Counted from the stretch's first letter, positions 16,991 through 27,263 are shown. The stretch: 64,000 nucleotides of DNA from Mycolicibacterium sp. (GCA_020637165.1 JACJWN010000003.1:124001-188000), one strand, 5' to 3'. Translations and numbers: made by a program. The notes: a model not told the origin generated them from the sequence alone.

Positions 16991-17698
16991 ATGGTGGCCC
17001 GTTTTCCGCGATCCCTTGTCCTCGCTGTGGCGGCCGGTGCTGCGCTCATCGCTGTGGCGCCGGCCGCCACGGCAGACCAGGGCGTTCAAGTTTTTCCCGG
17101 GATGGAGATCCGTCAGGGCGTCACGGTCTGCACCCTGGGCTTCGTCGATCCAGTCGCCCGGATCGCGTTCTCCGCAGGCCACTGCCGCAGCGCCGAGGCG
17201 GTCACCGATCGCAACGGCCGGTTCATCGGCACGGTCGCCATCGCTCGCGATAACACACCCAACGGCACCGTCGTGCGAACCGACCAGGTGATCTCGGACT
17301 ACGAAACCATCACCCTGGCCCCCGAGGTTCTGGTCAGCACCGTTCTGCCCGGTGGCCGGCAGCTGGTCGTGAACCCGGCTGTGCAAGTCGGCCAGGGCCA
17401 GCCGATCTGTCACTTCGGTGTGGTGACCGGGGAGAGTTGCGGCACCGTCGAGCGGGTCAACAACGGCTGGTTCACCATGGCCAATGGCGTCGTCAGTGGA
17501 AAGGGCGACTCAGGCGGTCCGGTGTACATGCCGGCTGAGGACGGCACGGCCGTGCTGGTGGGACTGTTCAACAGCACTTGGGGCAACCTGCCCGCGGCGG
17601 TGTCCTGGAGGGCCACCCGGCAGCAGGTGAGCGAGGACGGCGGCGCTCCCGGTGCCGTGCTCAACGTCGCGGCCACCGCAGAGGCATCAGCAAACTAG
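16991..17698 (+). CDS. Secreted chymotrypsin-like serine protease (Rv1815 type)
   Basis: The 235-residue protein has an N-terminal signal peptide ending around Ala28 (PAATADQG). The catalytic triad of an S1-like protease can be read as His64 (SAGHC), Asp103 (SDYETI) and Ser174 (GDSGGP). Cys47 with Cys65 and Cys140 with Cys150 could form disulphides, as in secreted trypsin-like proteins. It is encoded just upstream of the KstD-like flavoprotein, and its TAG stop lies inside that gene's operator. M. tuberculosis Rv1815 is the positional counterpart. Substrate unknown; probably acts outside the cytoplasm. Confidence 0.87.
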   Translation: MVARFPRSLVLAVAAGAALIAVAPAATADQGVQVFPGMEIRQGVTVCTLGFVDPVARIAFSAGHCRSAEAVTDRNGRFIGTVAIARDNTPNGTVVRTDQVISDYETITLAPEVLVSTVLPGGRQLVVNPAVQVGQGQPICHFGVVTGESCGTVERVNNGWFTMANGVVSGKGDSGGPVYMPAEDGTAVLVGLFNSTWGNLPAAVSWRATRQQVSEDGGAPGAVLNVAATAEASAN

Positions 17699-17709
17699 AA
17701 CACGTTCTA
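17696..17709. promoter_or_regulatory. KstR-type operator
   Basis: TAGAACACGTTCTA is a perfect match to TNNAACNNGTTNNA, the operator known for the cholesterol-catabolism repressor KstR, and is extended by C and G to 7-bp arms (CTAGAAC/GTTCTAG, 17695-17710). It overlaps the protease stop codon and the expected -35 region of the flavoprotein gene, whose TATTCT -10 lies at 17731-17736. Repression by blocking RNA polymerase is inferred. Confidence 0.7.
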
Positions 17710-17730
17710 GCCACGGGGGTTCGCCGCCGA

Positions 17731-17736
17731 TATTCT
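17731..17736 (+). promoter_or_regulatory. -10 element (TATTCT) of the KstD-like flavoprotein gene
   Basis: TATTCT is seven bases before the ATG at 17744, predicting a leaderless or nearly leaderless transcript. The KstR-type site is centred 29 bases upstream of its middle, where the -35 box would be. Confidence 0.5.
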
Positions 17737-17743
17737 CGGGGAG

Positions 17744-19222
17744 ATGAGCGGACTGGAACTTCCCGCAACCCTCGACGCTGCCGAGGTGTCCGACTGGTCC
17801 GACGACGCCGACGTCGTGGTGATCGGATTCGGGATCGCCGGCGGGTGCGCGGCGGTTAGCGCGGCCGCCGCCGGCGCCCGGGTTCTCGTGCTCGAAAGAT
17901 CCGCCGCGGCTGGCGGAACGACCTCATTGGCCGGTGGCCACTTTTATCTCGGCGGGGGTACCGCGGTGCAGCAGGCCACCGGGCATCCCGACAGCGCCGA
18001 GCAGATGTACGCCTACCTGGTGGCGATGTCGCGGGAACCCGAGTACGACAAGATCCGCGCCTACTGCGAAGGCAGTGTCGAGCATTTCAACTGGCTCGAG
18101 GATCTCGGTGTCCATTTCGAGCGCAGCTATTACCCGGAGAAGGCGGTGATTCAGCCCGGCACCGAGGGGCTGATGTACACCGGCAACGAAAAGGTTTGGC
18201 CCTTCAAGGATTTGGCCGTTCCCGCGCCGCGCGGTCACAAGGTCCCAGTGCAGGGTGACACCGGAGGCGCGGCCATGGTCATAGACCTGCTGCTGCGGCG
18301 CGCCGCCGACCTCGGTGTCCGGATCCACTACGAGACCGGTGCGACCAACCTGGTGATCAGCGACCCGGGGACCTCCGACGCGGCGCTGGCGGGCGTGCGC
18401 TGGCGGCGTTTCGGCGAGACCGGCACGGTGCGGGCGAAGGCCGTCGTCATCGCAGCGGGCGGATTCGTGATGAACGCGGACATGGTCGCCAGGTATACCC
18501 CCCAACTCGCCGAGAAGCTGTTCGTGCTCGGCAACAGCTACGACGACGGCCTCGGGATCAGGCTGGGGATGTCGGTCGGCGCAGCCGCCAAGCATATGGG
18601 CCAGGCCTTCATCACCGCACCGGTCTACCCGCCGGCGATCTTGCTGACCGGGATCATCGTCAACAAGCGCGGCGAGCGCTTCGTCGCCGAGGACTCCTAC
18701 CACTCCCGAACGTCCGGCTTCGTGATGGATCAACCGGACCGGGCCGCCTTCCTGATCGTCGACGAGCGGCACCTCCAGCGCCCGGAGTTCCCACTGATCA
18801 AGTTCATCGACGGATGGGAGACGGTCGAGGAGATGGAGTCCGCCCTGGGCTTGCCGGCGGGCAATCTGCGGGCCACGCTGGACCGCTACAACCGGCACGC
18901 GGCCCTGGGGCGGGATCCGGACTTCCACAAGCAACCGGAATTCCTTGCGCCCCAGGACACGGGGCCCTGGGCCGCATTCGATCTGTCGCTGGGCAAGGCG
19001 ATGTACTCGGGGTTCACCGTCGGGGGCCTGGCCACCGACGTCGACGGGCGGGTGCTTCGGCAGGACGCGACCGCCATCCCCGGGCTCTACGCGGCTGGGG
19101 CGTGCTCGTCGACCCTCGCCCAAGACGGCAAGGGGTACTCGAGTGGGACGCAGTTGGGCTCGGGGTCGTTCTTCGGCCGCCGCGCGGGCACGCACGCGGC
19201 GACGTGCCTGGGCCGGGTCTGA
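17744..19222 (+). CDS. FAD-binding dehydrogenase of the fumarate reductase / 3-ketosteroid dehydrogenase superfamily (Rv1817 type)
   Basis: The 492-residue flavoprotein has a Rossmann motif VVVIGFGIAGGCAA (about 26-39), LVLERSAAAGGTTSLAGG for FAD binding, a central substrate-binding cap domain, and a C-terminal FAD motif PGLYAAGACSS. This layout is shared by 3-ketosteroid delta-1- and delta-4-dehydrogenases and fumarate reductase-like enzymes. A perfect KstR-type operator 34-48 bases upstream of the start points to a role in sterol catabolism, which I infer. The exact reaction is not fixed by sequence. Positional counterpart of Rv1817. Confidence 0.88.
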   Translation: MSGLELPATLDAAEVSDWSDDADVVVIGFGIAGGCAAVSAAAAGARVLVLERSAAAGGTTSLAGGHFYLGGGTAVQQATGHPDSAEQMYAYLVAMSREPEYDKIRAYCEGSVEHFNWLEDLGVHFERSYYPEKAVIQPGTEGLMYTGNEKVWPFKDLAVPAPRGHKVPVQGDTGGAAMVIDLLLRRAADLGVRIHYETGATNLVISDPGTSDAALAGVRWRRFGETGTVRAKAVVIAAGGFVMNADMVARYTPQLAEKLFVLGNSYDDGLGIRLGMSVGAAAKHMGQAFITAPVYPPAILLTGIIVNKRGERFVAEDSYHSRTSGFVMDQPDRAAFLIVDERHLQRPEFPLIKFIDGWETVEEMESALGLPAGNLRATLDRYNRHAALGRDPDFHKQPEFLAPQDTGPWAAFDLSLGKAMYSGFTVGGLATDVDGRVLRQDATAIPGLYAAGACSSTLAQDGKGYSSGTQLGSGSFFGRRAGTHAATCLGRV

Positions 19223-19232
19223 GCGTCGGGCC

Positions 19233-21143
19233 TCACACCCCGGCCGGCTCGGGGCGGCGGTCCAATTTCCATCGACCGTCGCCGATCAGCCGCAGGTGAT
19301 GCCGGTGGTGCTGTTCGACCGTCCCGCGGTGGGTCACCGACACGATGATGCTCTCCGGCAGCCGGGACCGCAGCAGCCGATAGATGGCGTACTCCTGTCC
19401 CTCGTCGATCGCGGCGGTGGACTCGTCGAGGAAGATCACCTTCGGCTTCTGCAACAGCACGCGGGCGAAGGCGATACGTTGCTGCTCGCCCGGGGAGAGC
19501 ACCTTGGCCCAGTCCTGATCCTCGTCGAGGCGGCCGCCCAGGTGCCCCAGTGTGACCGCGTCGAGCGCGGCGACGAGGTCACCGTCGGGGATGGCCGACT
19601 CGGTTCGCGGATAGGACAGCACCGCTCGCAGGTCGCCGAGCGGCAGGTAGGGCGTCTGGGACAGGAACATCGCCTCGCCGTCCCCGTCGGGTCGGCTCAT
19701 GCTTCCGCTGGCGTAGGGCCAGAGCCGGGCGATGCTGCGCAGCAGGCTGGTTCGGCCGCACCCGGAGGGCCCGGTGATCACCAGGGAGTCCCCGGGCTCC
19801 AATCGCAGGTTCAGCCCGGCGAGCAGCGTCTTGCCCGCGGGATTGCGAATCTCGATGTCGCGCAGCTCGATTGCGCCGTCGGTGCTGGGCTCGGCGGTGA
19901 GACGGGGCAGGGCGCGGGCCTGCTCGTCGGCCTCGACGAGGCCGACGAGACGGATGATCGTGGCCCGGTAGGCGGCGAAATAGTCATAGACCGCCCGGAA
20001 GAACGACAGCGAGTCGTGGACGCTGTTGAAGGCGCTGGCCGACTGCGTGACGTCCCCGAAGGTGATGCTTCCGGAGAACAACCTCTGCGCCTGCACCACC
20101 AGGGGCAGCGGGTTGATGGCCTGGGTGATGGACTGGTTCCAGCCCAGCAGCGCCAGGGTCCGCACCACATAGCCGCGATAGTTGGCGATAACCGCGCTGA
20201 AACGTTTGCCCAGTACCGACTTCTCGGCGGCCTCACCGCGATAGAAGCTGATCGACTCCGCGGCGTCACGCATCCGGACCAGTGCGTAGCGGAACGCGGC
20301 GTTGGTCAGTTCGTTGCGGAAGCTGAACCGGATCAGCGGGCGGCCGATCCAGAACGCGATCACCGTCGTGGCGAACACATAGACCAGTGCGATCCAGAAC
20401 AGCGCGTGATCCAGTGTCACATCGAAGAACGTCAGGGGCCCGGACAGGTTCCACAGGATCGGGGTGAAGGCCACCACCGACACCATGGCGTTGATGGCGC
20501 CGAACAACAGTGTCGTGGTGGTGCCGACGGTCGGGGTGTTCGGACCGGTCCCGGTGCACGCGGTGAAGGCGTCGATGTCGAGTTGGATGCGCTGGTCGGG
20601 GTTGTCGACCGGGTTGTCGATGAACCGCCCGCGGTAGAAGGATTCGCCATCGAGCCAGTCCCCGGTGAGTCGGTCGGTCAGCCAGACCCGCCAGCGGATG
20701 ATGAAGTTCTGGGTGAGATAGATGTCGATCAACTGACGGCTCACATAGAGCGCTGCGATGAGCACGAAGGTCAGGATCGCCGTCCAGAATCCCCGCACAC
20801 CGGAGTCGCGGACCGCGTCGTTGCCGGCCCCGGCGCCCTCGAAGGCCACCTGCAGCGAGGAGTAGAGGTCATTGACGAAGTAGCTGAGCAGCACCTCCAG
20901 CCGCACCGCGATCAGGGTGGAGAACAGCAGCACGCCCAGCCACAACCACACCCCGATACTCGTGCGGCCCCGGAAGTAGCCGCCGCTGACCCGCCAGAAC
21001 TGGCGACCCCAGCTCGTGTAGCGGGCCAGCAACACCAGTACGACCACCGTTGCCGCCGCCGTGATCAGCCAGGCCTTGCCCGCCCACAGCAGCGAGGTCG
21101 GAAGTTCGTTCGCCCAGTCCAGCGAGGGCGCGTACATCTCCAC
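19233..21143 (-). CDS. BacA/SbmA-like ABC transporter paralogue with Walker A Lys to Arg change
   Basis: The 636-residue protein joins an SbmA/BacA-type membrane domain (about 1-350, six helices) to one ATPase domain (about 410-636), like Rv1819c, an importer of vitamin B12 and hydrophilic peptides. The Walker A reads GPSGCGRTS, with Arg (codon CGA) where nearly all ABC proteins have Lys. The signature LSPGEQQR, Walker B VIFLDES with catalytic Glu, and the switch His (VTHR) are intact. It lies 75 bases after a close paralogue with a normal Walker A. It may be the regulatory half of a heterodimer, a slow homodimer, or decaying. Confidence 0.9.
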   Translation of the reverse strand: MEMYAPSLDWANELPTSLLWAGKAWLITAAATVVVLVLLARYTSWGRQFWRVSGGYFRGRTSIGVWLWLGVLLFSTLIAVRLEVLLSYFVNDLYSSLQVAFEGAGAGNDAVRDSGVRGFWTAILTFVLIAALYVSRQLIDIYLTQNFIIRWRVWLTDRLTGDWLDGESFYRGRFIDNPVDNPDQRIQLDIDAFTACTGTGPNTPTVGTTTTLLFGAINAMVSVVAFTPILWNLSGPLTFFDVTLDHALFWIALVYVFATTVIAFWIGRPLIRFSFRNELTNAAFRYALVRMRDAAESISFYRGEAAEKSVLGKRFSAVIANYRGYVVRTLALLGWNQSITQAINPLPLVVQAQRLFSGSITFGDVTQSASAFNSVHDSLSFFRAVYDYFAAYRATIIRLVGLVEADEQARALPRLTAEPSTDGAIELRDIEIRNPAGKTLLAGLNLRLEPGDSLVITGPSGCGRTSLLRSIARLWPYASGSMSRPDGDGEAMFLSQTPYLPLGDLRAVLSYPRTESAIPDGDLVAALDAVTLGHLGGRLDEDQDWAKVLSPGEQQRIAFARVLLQKPKVIFLDESTAAIDEGQEYAIYRLLRSRLPESIIVSVTHRGTVEQHHRHHLRLIGDGRWKLDRRPEPAGV

Positions 21144-21218
21144 GGGGCCCAGTTTTTCAGCTGGCCGGCGACAGGCGGGGCGATTGGTGGATGTCCGCGC
21201 ACCTCGCCGGCCGGGGCG

Positions 21219-23126
21219 TTACACCGGAGCTCCGGCAGCCCGTCCTAACCGCCACGCACCTTCGCCGAGCAGTTCCAGCTCCTGCTCGTGATAGCGGTTG
21301 ACGGTCGGCCGGTGGCTCACACTGACCAGGATGGTGCGGGGCAATTCGGTGCGCACCAGGTCATAGACCGCGAATTCCAGCCCCTCGTCGAGCGCGGAGG
21401 TTGCTTCGTCGAGGAACACCACCTTTGGTCTGGTGAGCATGATCCGGGCGAAGGCCACCCGCTGCTGTTCGCCGGGGGAGAGCACCTTGGCCCAGTCCTC
21501 CTCCTCGTTCAGCCGGGGGATCAGGTGTGACAGGGCCACCTTGGCCAGCACCGTCTGAAGGTCGCGGTCGGCGATCTCGCCGGCGTGGGCCGGATAGGAC
21601 AGCACGGTGCGCAGGTCGCCCAGCGGGACGTAGGGCATCTGGGACAGAAACATGGTCTCGTGCCCTTCCAGTGGACGCCGGACGAGGCCGGTGGTGTAGG
21701 GCCACATCTGAGCCAGGCTGCGCAGCAGCGAGGTTTTGCCGGTTCCGGAGCGGCCCGTCACGACCATGGTGTCGCCGGGTTCCAGCCGCAGGTCCAGGGG
21801 GTCAACCAGCTGGCTGCCGCCGGGGGTGCGGACCTCGACTCGGCGCAACTCCAATGAGCCGTCGTGGCTGGCAGTGGTCTCCAGGCTGGGCATTTCCCCG
21901 GCGATGCGATTGGCTTCGACGAGTCCGTGCAGACGGATGATCGAGGCCCGGTAGCCGGCGAACTGGTCGTAGGCGTTGCGGAAGAACGACAGCGCGTCGC
22001 TGATATTGGAGAAGGCGCTCGCGGACTGGGTGACGTCGCCGAAGTCCATTTTGCCGCTGAAAAGGTTGGGCGCCTGCACGACCAGCGGCAGCGGTGTGAT
22101 GATCTGGCTCATCGCCAGGTTCCAGCCGGTGAACTCCAGGGTGCGGCGCACGTATCGTCGGTAGTTGCTGATGATGTTGTCGAACCTGGTCCGCAGCAGC
22201 CCGCGTTCGGTGTCCTCGCCCCGGTAGAAACCCACCGCCTCGGCGGAGTCGCGAAGCCGGATCAGCCCGTAGCGGAACGCCGCGTTGGTCAACTCGTTGC
22301 GGAAGTTCAGCCGGATCAGCGGGCGGCCGATCCAGAACGCCACCACGGTGGCGAAGAACACGTAGACGAATGCCACCCAGAACAGAGCCTTGGGAAGGGT
22401 CAGGCCGAACAGCGATACATCGAAGGACAAGTTCCACAGGATCGGGGTGAAGGCGATCACCGTCGACACCGAGTCGATCGCGCCGAACAGCAGCACCGAC
22501 CCGGTTCCGATCGTCGGGGAGTTTGGGGATGAGCCGACCCCGGTGGTGAAGATATCGACGTCCTGCTGGATGCGCTGGTCGGGGTTGTCGGTGTGGGCGT
22601 TGGTGAATCGGCCGCGGTAGTAGGCGCGGTCGCCGAGCCAGTCCGCGGTGAGCCGGTAGGTCAGCCAGGTCCGCCAGCGGATGATGAATCGCTGGGTCAG
22701 GTAGATGTCCGCCATCACCTGGCTGATGTAGATGGTCGCCAGGATGGCGAAGATGATCAGCGAGTTCCAGAAGCCGCGGATGGCGTCCGCGCGCATGGCG
22801 TTCTCTTTGGCGCTGGTGGCCTCGAAGGCGACCTGCAGCGAGGTGTACAGGTCGTTGCTGAAGAAGCTGATCAGCACGTTGATCCGCACCGAGATCATTA
22901 CCGAGAGCAACAGCACGCCCAGCCAGATCCACACCTTGATCGATGATCGGCCCCTGAAGTAATCGCCGGTGATCTGCCAGTATTGGCGGCCCCACACGGT
23001 GAAGCGGGCCATCAGGAACAGAGCGATCAGCGTCAGGGGGGCGGCGATCGCCCACGCCTTGAGAACCCACATCAGCGACGGGAGGAGTTCATGGCCCCAG
23101 TCCATCGACGGTTTATACGGCTCCAA
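21219..23126 (-). CDS. bacA: BacA-like ABC transporter (Rv1819c type) with canonical ATPase motifs
   Basis: The 635-residue protein has an SbmA/BacA-type membrane domain (about 1-350) fused to an ATPase domain (about 410-635). Walker A GRSGTGKTS, signature LSPGEQQR, Walker B VVFLDEA and switch His (VSHR) are all canonical. It should energise uptake of cobalamin, bleomycin and other hydrophilic compounds through a large membrane cavity, as known for Rv1819c. Membrane domain sequence is closely similar to the next gene (for example both contain AFWIGRPLIR and FGDVTQSASAF), so the pair arose by tandem duplication. Shares a 93-base region with divergent ilvG. Confidence 0.92.
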   Translation of the reverse strand: MEPYKPSMDWGHELLPSLMWVLKAWAIAAPLTLIALFLMARFTVWGRQYWQITGDYFRGRSSIKVWIWLGVLLLSVMISVRINVLISFFSNDLYTSLQVAFEATSAKENAMRADAIRGFWNSLIIFAILATIYISQVMADIYLTQRFIIRWRTWLTYRLTADWLGDRAYYRGRFTNAHTDNPDQRIQQDVDIFTTGVGSSPNSPTIGTGSVLLFGAIDSVSTVIAFTPILWNLSFDVSLFGLTLPKALFWVAFVYVFFATVVAFWIGRPLIRLNFRNELTNAAFRYGLIRLRDSAEAVGFYRGEDTERGLLRTRFDNIISNYRRYVRRTLEFTGWNLAMSQIITPLPLVVQAPNLFSGKMDFGDVTQSASAFSNISDALSFFRNAYDQFAGYRASIIRLHGLVEANRIAGEMPSLETTASHDGSLELRRVEVRTPGGSQLVDPLDLRLEPGDTMVVTGRSGTGKTSLLRSLAQMWPYTTGLVRRPLEGHETMFLSQMPYVPLGDLRTVLSYPAHAGEIADRDLQTVLAKVALSHLIPRLNEEEDWAKVLSPGEQQRVAFARIMLTRPKVVFLDEATSALDEGLEFAVYDLVRTELPRTILVSVSHRPTVNRYHEQELELLGEGAWRLGRAAGAPV

Positions 23127-23207
23127 CGCGCTCTCCCTTCCCGCGGCGGGAACTCTCCGGCGAAAGCTACCTCAGCATCGGGGCGCGGAGGTTAACGCGG
23201 CGCTGGT

Positions 23208-23213
23208 TAGGCT
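23208..23213 (+). promoter_or_regulatory. -10 element (TAGGCT) of ilvG
   Basis: TAGGCT is six bases before the ATG at 23220 and predicts a leaderless transcript. No ribosome-binding sequence is seen between it and the start. Confidence 0.55.
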
Positions 23214-23219
23214 CAGCAG

Positions 23220-24863
23220 ATGGGGACCGACGCCGATGCCGCCGACACCGTTCATGCCGGCCGGCTGATCGCCCGGCGGCTGCGGGCCAGCGGCATCGAC
23301 ACCGTGTTCACTCTGTCCGGCGGGCATCTGTTCTCCATTTACGACGGCTGCCGCAGCGAGGGCATCCGGCTGATCGACACCCGCCACGAGCAGACCGCGG
23401 CCTTCGCCGCCGAGGGCTGGTCGAAGGTCACCCGGATTCCCGGCGTGGTGGCGCTGACGGCCGGCCCCGGAGTCACCAACGGGATGAGCGCGATGGCCGC
23501 GGCGAGCCAGAACCAGTCCCCGCTGGTCGTGCTCGGCGGGCGGGCACCTGCGCTGCGGTGGGGCATGGGCTCGCTGCAGGAGATCGACCACGTACCGTTC
23601 GTGACCCCGCTGGCCCGCTACGCCGCCACCGCACAATCCGCCGCGGCGGTGGGCGACCGGGTCGACGACGCCCTGCGCGCAGCCGTGGGTGCGCCGTCGG
23701 GGGTCGCCTTCGTCGACTTCCCGATGGACCACGTGTTCGGCGAGGCCGTCGACCACGGCCGACCGGGTGCGCTGATGGAACTTCCGGCCGCCCCCCAGGC
23801 CGACCCCGACCTGCTGGACCGCGCGGTGGCACTGCTCTCGGCAGCTCAGCGTCCGGTCATCATGGCCGGAACCAACGTGTGGTGGGGGCACGCCGAACAC
23901 GAGCTGCTGCGTCTGGCCGAGCGGCTGCGAATTCCGGTCCTGGCCAACGGAATGGCCCGGGGAATCGTCGGAGCCGACCGCGACCTGGCGTTCTCGTGGG
24001 CACGTTCGGCGGCGTTGTCCCAGGCCGACGTGGCGCTGGTGATCGGCGTGCCGATGGACTTCCGGCTCGGATTCGGCGGCGTGTTCGGCGCGAACACCCA
24101 GCTGATCGTGGCCGACCGCTGTGAACCAGACCGCGAGCACCCCCGGGCGGTGGCGGCCGGCCTGTACGGCGACCTCCCGGCCACCCTGACCGCGCTTGCC
24201 TCGGCCGTTCCGAACCACCACGAGGAGTGGATCGGCGCGCTACGCACCGTGGAAACCGAGGCCCGGGCCGCCGAAGTCGCCGAACTGGCCGACGACCGCA
24301 CCCCGCTGCACCCGATGCGGGTCTATGCCGAACTGATGCCGTTGCTGGACCACGACGCCATCATCGTCATCGACGCCGGGGATTTCGGTTCCTACGCGGG
24401 CCGGGTCATCGACAGCTACACCCCCGGGTCGTGGCTGGACAGCGGGCCGTTCGGCTGCCTGGGGTCGGGTCCCGGCTACGCACTGGCGGCCAAGCTGGCC
24501 CGCCCGGACCGCCAGGTGGTGCTGCTGCAGGGCGACGGGGCGTTCGGGTTCTCCGGGATGGAGTGGGACACCCTGGTGCGCCACGGTGTGCACGTGGTTT
24601 CAGTGGTGGGCAACAACGGCATCTGGGGGCTGGAGAAGCACCCGATGGAGATGGTCTACGGCTACTCGGTGGTGGCCGATCTGCGCCCCGGGACCCGCTA
24701 TGACGACGTGGTCCGAGCCCTCGGCGGTCATGGCGAACTCGTCAGCACCCCGGCCGAACTGCAGCCGGCGCTGCGCCGCGCCTTCGACAGCGGCCTGCCG
24801 GCCGTGGTCAACGCCCTGACCGATCCCGGCGTCGCCTACCCGCGACGCTCGAACCTGGCCTGA
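23220..24863 (+). CDS. ilvG: Thiamine-diphosphate enzyme annotated acetolactate synthase-like (Rv1820 type)
   Basis: The 547-residue enzyme has the three domains of the ThDP decarboxylase/carboligase family. The N-terminal pyrimidine-binding domain contains the catalytic Glu in RHEQTAAFA (about residue 58). The central domain is about 190-330. The C-terminal diphosphate-binding domain has GDGAFGFSG followed about 25 residues later by NN (VVGNNG). It corresponds to ilvG of M. tuberculosis, whose role in branched-chain amino acid synthesis is not certain; oxalyl-CoA decarboxylase-like or other carboligase activity remains possible. The ATG follows a TAGGCT -10 by six bases. Confidence 0.9.
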   Translation: MGTDADAADTVHAGRLIARRLRASGIDTVFTLSGGHLFSIYDGCRSEGIRLIDTRHEQTAAFAAEGWSKVTRIPGVVALTAGPGVTNGMSAMAAASQNQSPLVVLGGRAPALRWGMGSLQEIDHVPFVTPLARYAATAQSAAAVGDRVDDALRAAVGAPSGVAFVDFPMDHVFGEAVDHGRPGALMELPAAPQADPDLLDRAVALLSAAQRPVIMAGTNVWWGHAEHELLRLAERLRIPVLANGMARGIVGADRDLAFSWARSAALSQADVALVIGVPMDFRLGFGGVFGANTQLIVADRCEPDREHPRAVAAGLYGDLPATLTALASAVPNHHEEWIGALRTVETEARAAEVAELADDRTPLHPMRVYAELMPLLDHDAIIVIDAGDFGSYAGRVIDSYTPGSWLDSGPFGCLGSGPGYALAAKLARPDRQVVLLQGDGAFGFSGMEWDTLVRHGVHVVSVVGNNGIWGLEKHPMEMVYGYSVVADLRPGTRYDDVVRALGGHGELVSTPAELQPALRRAFDSGLPAVVNALTDPGVAYPRRSNLA

Positions 24864-24886
24864 ATCTGATCGGCGTTAGTCGCCGG

Positions 24887-24892
24887 TACCGT
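24887..24892 (+). promoter_or_regulatory. -10 element (TACCGT) of secA2
   Basis: TACCGT lies seven bases before the GTG at 24900, with no ribosome site between, so a leaderless transcript is likely. It begins 23 bases after the ilvG stop, so secA2 can be transcribed independently of ilvG. Confidence 0.5.
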
Positions 24893-24899
24893 TGACGCC

Positions 24900-27263
24900 G
24901 TGGCGAAGACTACGAAGAGTTCCCGGAGCGCCGCCTCCGGCCAGGGCCGGATCAGCCGCGGTTTCTGGCGGATGCTCGGCGCGAGCACCGAGAAGGTCAA
25001 GGCCCAGTCGATGGCCGAGGTCGAGGCCTCGGCCGCCTTCGACGCCAAGGCCAAGGACCTCGACGACGAGCAACTGGCGAAGGCCGCCCGCCTGCTGAAC
25101 CTGGAGGAACTGGCCGTTTCGGCCGATATGCCGCAGTTCCTGGCCATCGCCCGGGAGGCCGCCGAGCGCACCACCGGGCTGCGGCCGTTCGACGTGCAGC
25201 TGCTCGGGGCGCTGCGGATGCTGGCCGGGGACGTCATCGAGATGGCTACCGGCGAGGGCAAGACGCTGTCCGGGGCGATCGCCGCGGCCGGGTACGCGCT
25301 GGCCGGGCGCAACGTGCATGTGGTGACGATCAACGATTACCTGGCCCGGCGCGATGCCGAGTGGATGGGGCCGCTCATCGAGGCGATGGGCCTGACGGTC
25401 GGCTGGATCACCGGGGAATCCAGCCGCGAGGAACGCAAGGCCGCCTACCAATGCGACGTGACCTACGCGTCGGTCAACGAAATCGGCTTCGATGTGCTGC
25501 GGGATCAGCTGGTCACCGATGTGGCGGACCTGGTCTCGCCCAATCCCGAAGTGGCGCTGATCGACGAGGCCGACTCGGTGCTGGTGGATGAGGCCCTGGT
25601 TCCGCTGGTGCTGGCGGGCACCACGCACCGGGAGACTCCCAAACTGGAGATCGTGCGCCTCGTCGGCGAGCTCAACCCCGGTGAGGACTACGCGACCGAC
25701 GCCGACAGCCGCAACGTGCATCTGACCGAAAGCGGCGCGCAGAAACTGGAAAAGGCGCTCGGTGGTATCGACCTGTACGCAGAGGAGCATGTCGGCACCA
25801 CCCTGACCGAGGTCAACGTGGCGTTGCACGCCCACGTCCTGCTGCAGCGCGATGTGCACTACATCGTCCGCGACGGCGCAGTGCAGCTGATCAACGCCTC
25901 CCGTGGCCGCATCGCGGCGCTGCAGCGCTGGCCGGACGGCCTGCAGGCCGCCGTCGAGGTCAAGGAGGGCATCGAGACCACCGAGACCGGTGAGGTCCTC
26001 GACACCATCACGGTGCAGGCCCTGATCAACCGGTATCCCACCGTGTGCGGGATGACCGGCACCGCGCTGGCCGCCGGCGAGCAGCTACGGCAGTTCTACA
26101 AGCTCGGTGTTTCGCCGATCCCGCCGAACAAGCCCAATGTCCGCGAGGACGAGCCCGACCGGGTGTACGTCACCGCCGCGGCCAAGAACGACGGCATCGT
26201 CGACCACATCATCGAGGTGCACGCCACCGGTCAGCCGATCCTGGTCGGCACCCAGGACGTCGCCGAATCCGAGGACCTCCATTCCCGGCTACTGCGCCGC
26301 GGGGTGCCTGCGGTGGTGCTCAACGCCAAGAACGACGAGGAGGAGGCCCGGGTCATCGCCGAGGCCGGCAAACTCGGGGCGGTCACAGTGTCGACTCAGA
26401 TGGCCGGCCGGGGCACCGACATCAGGCTCGGCGGCTCGGCGGCCGCCGACGACTCCGAGGACAAGAAGAGCGTCGCCGAGCTGGGCGGGCTGCATGTGAT
26501 CGGAACCGGTCGGCACCCCACCGAGCGGCTGGACAACCAGTTGCGCGGCCGCACCGGTCGCCAGGGTGATCCGGGCTCGTCGGTGTTCTTCTCCAGCTGG
26601 GAGGACGACGTCGTCACCGCCCACCTGGACCCGACCAAGCTGCCGACCGAATGCGATGAGACCGGACGGGTCACCAGCCCCAAGGCCACCGCCCTGCTCG
26701 ACCACGCCCAGCGGGTGGCCGAGGGGCGTCTGCTCGACGTACACGCCAACACCTGGCGGTACAACCAGCTGATCGCCCAGCAGCGCACGATCATCGTCGA
26801 GCGCCGCAACACCCTGTTGAGCACCGCGACCGCCCGCGAGGAACTCCAGGAGCTTTCCCCGGAGCGCTACGACGAGCTGACCGAGGCCCTGGGCGAGGAC
26901 GCCGAGGAGAACATGGAGCGTATCTGTCGCAACATCATGCTCTATCACCTCGACCGCGGCTGGGCCGACCACCTGGCCTACCTGTCGGACATCCGGGAGA
27001 GCATCCACCTGCGAGCGCTAGGCCGGCAGAACCCGCTCGACGAGTTCCACCGGCTGGCCGTCGACGCGTTCGCCCACCTGGCCGCCGACGCCATCGAGGC
27101 GTCCCAGCAAACCTTCGACACGGCCAATGTCCTGGAGGAGGAGCCGGGTCTGGACCTGTCCAAGCTGGCCCGCCCGACGTCGACGTGGACCTATATGGTC
27201 CACGACAATCCGATGCGCGACGACACCATGTCGGCGCTGAGCCTGCCCGGGGTGTTCCGCTGA
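24900..27263 (+). CDS. secA2: Accessory preprotein translocase ATPase SecA2
   Basis: The 787-residue ATPase powers export of a subset of proteins through SecYEG, including virulence and solute-binding proteins in mycobacteria. It has nucleotide-binding domain 1 with MATGEGKTL (about residue 116) and the DEAD-type LIDEADSV (about 220), a preprotein cross-linking region, nucleotide-binding domain 2 with QMAGRGTDI (about 500) and [12 protein letters not shown], and a helical wing. It is shorter than housekeeping SecA and lacks the C-terminal zinc-binding tail, as SecA2 does. The GTG start behind a -10 suggests leaderless translation. Confidence 0.96.
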   Translation: MAKTTKSSRSAASGQGRISRGFWRMLGASTEKVKAQSMAEVEASAAFDAKAKDLDDEQLAKAARLLNLEELAVSADMPQFLAIAREAAERTTGLRPFDVQLLGALRMLAGDVIEMATGEGKTLSGAIAAAGYALAGRNVHVVTINDYLARRDAEWMGPLIEAMGLTVGWITGESSREERKAAYQCDVTYASVNEIGFDVLRDQLVTDVADLVSPNPEVALIDEADSVLVDEALVPLVLAGTTHRETPKLEIVRLVGELNPGEDYATDADSRNVHLTESGAQKLEKALGGIDLYAEEHVGTTLTEVNVALHAHVLLQRDVHYIVRDGAVQLINASRGRIAALQRWPDGLQAAVEVKEGIETTETGEVLDTITVQALINRYPTVCGMTGTALAAGEQLRQFYKLGVSPIPPNKPNVREDEPDRVYVTAAAKNDGIVDHIIEVHATGQPILVGTQDVAESEDLHSRLLRRGVPAVVLNAKNDEEEARVIAEAGKLGAVTVSTQMAGRGTDIRLGGSAAADDSEDKKSVAELGGLHVIGTGRHPTERLDNQLRGRTGRQGDPGSSVFFSSWEDDVVTAHLDPTKLPTECDETGRVTSPKATALLDHAQRVAEGRLLDVHANTWRYNQLIAQQRTIIVERRNTLLSTATAREELQELSPERYDELTEALGEDAEENMERICRNIMLYHLDRGWADHLAYLSDIRESIHLRALGRQNPLDEFHRLAVDAFAHLAADAIEASQQTFDTANVLEEEPGLDLSKLARPTSTWTYMVHDNPMRDDTMSALSLPGVFR

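Noticed and set aside
18945-21248. 767-codon plus-strand open frame across the KstD-like end and the ABC transporter
   Set aside because: It runs antisense to a clear ABC transporter and its composition (Gln/Arg/Gly/His) is typical of shadow frames.
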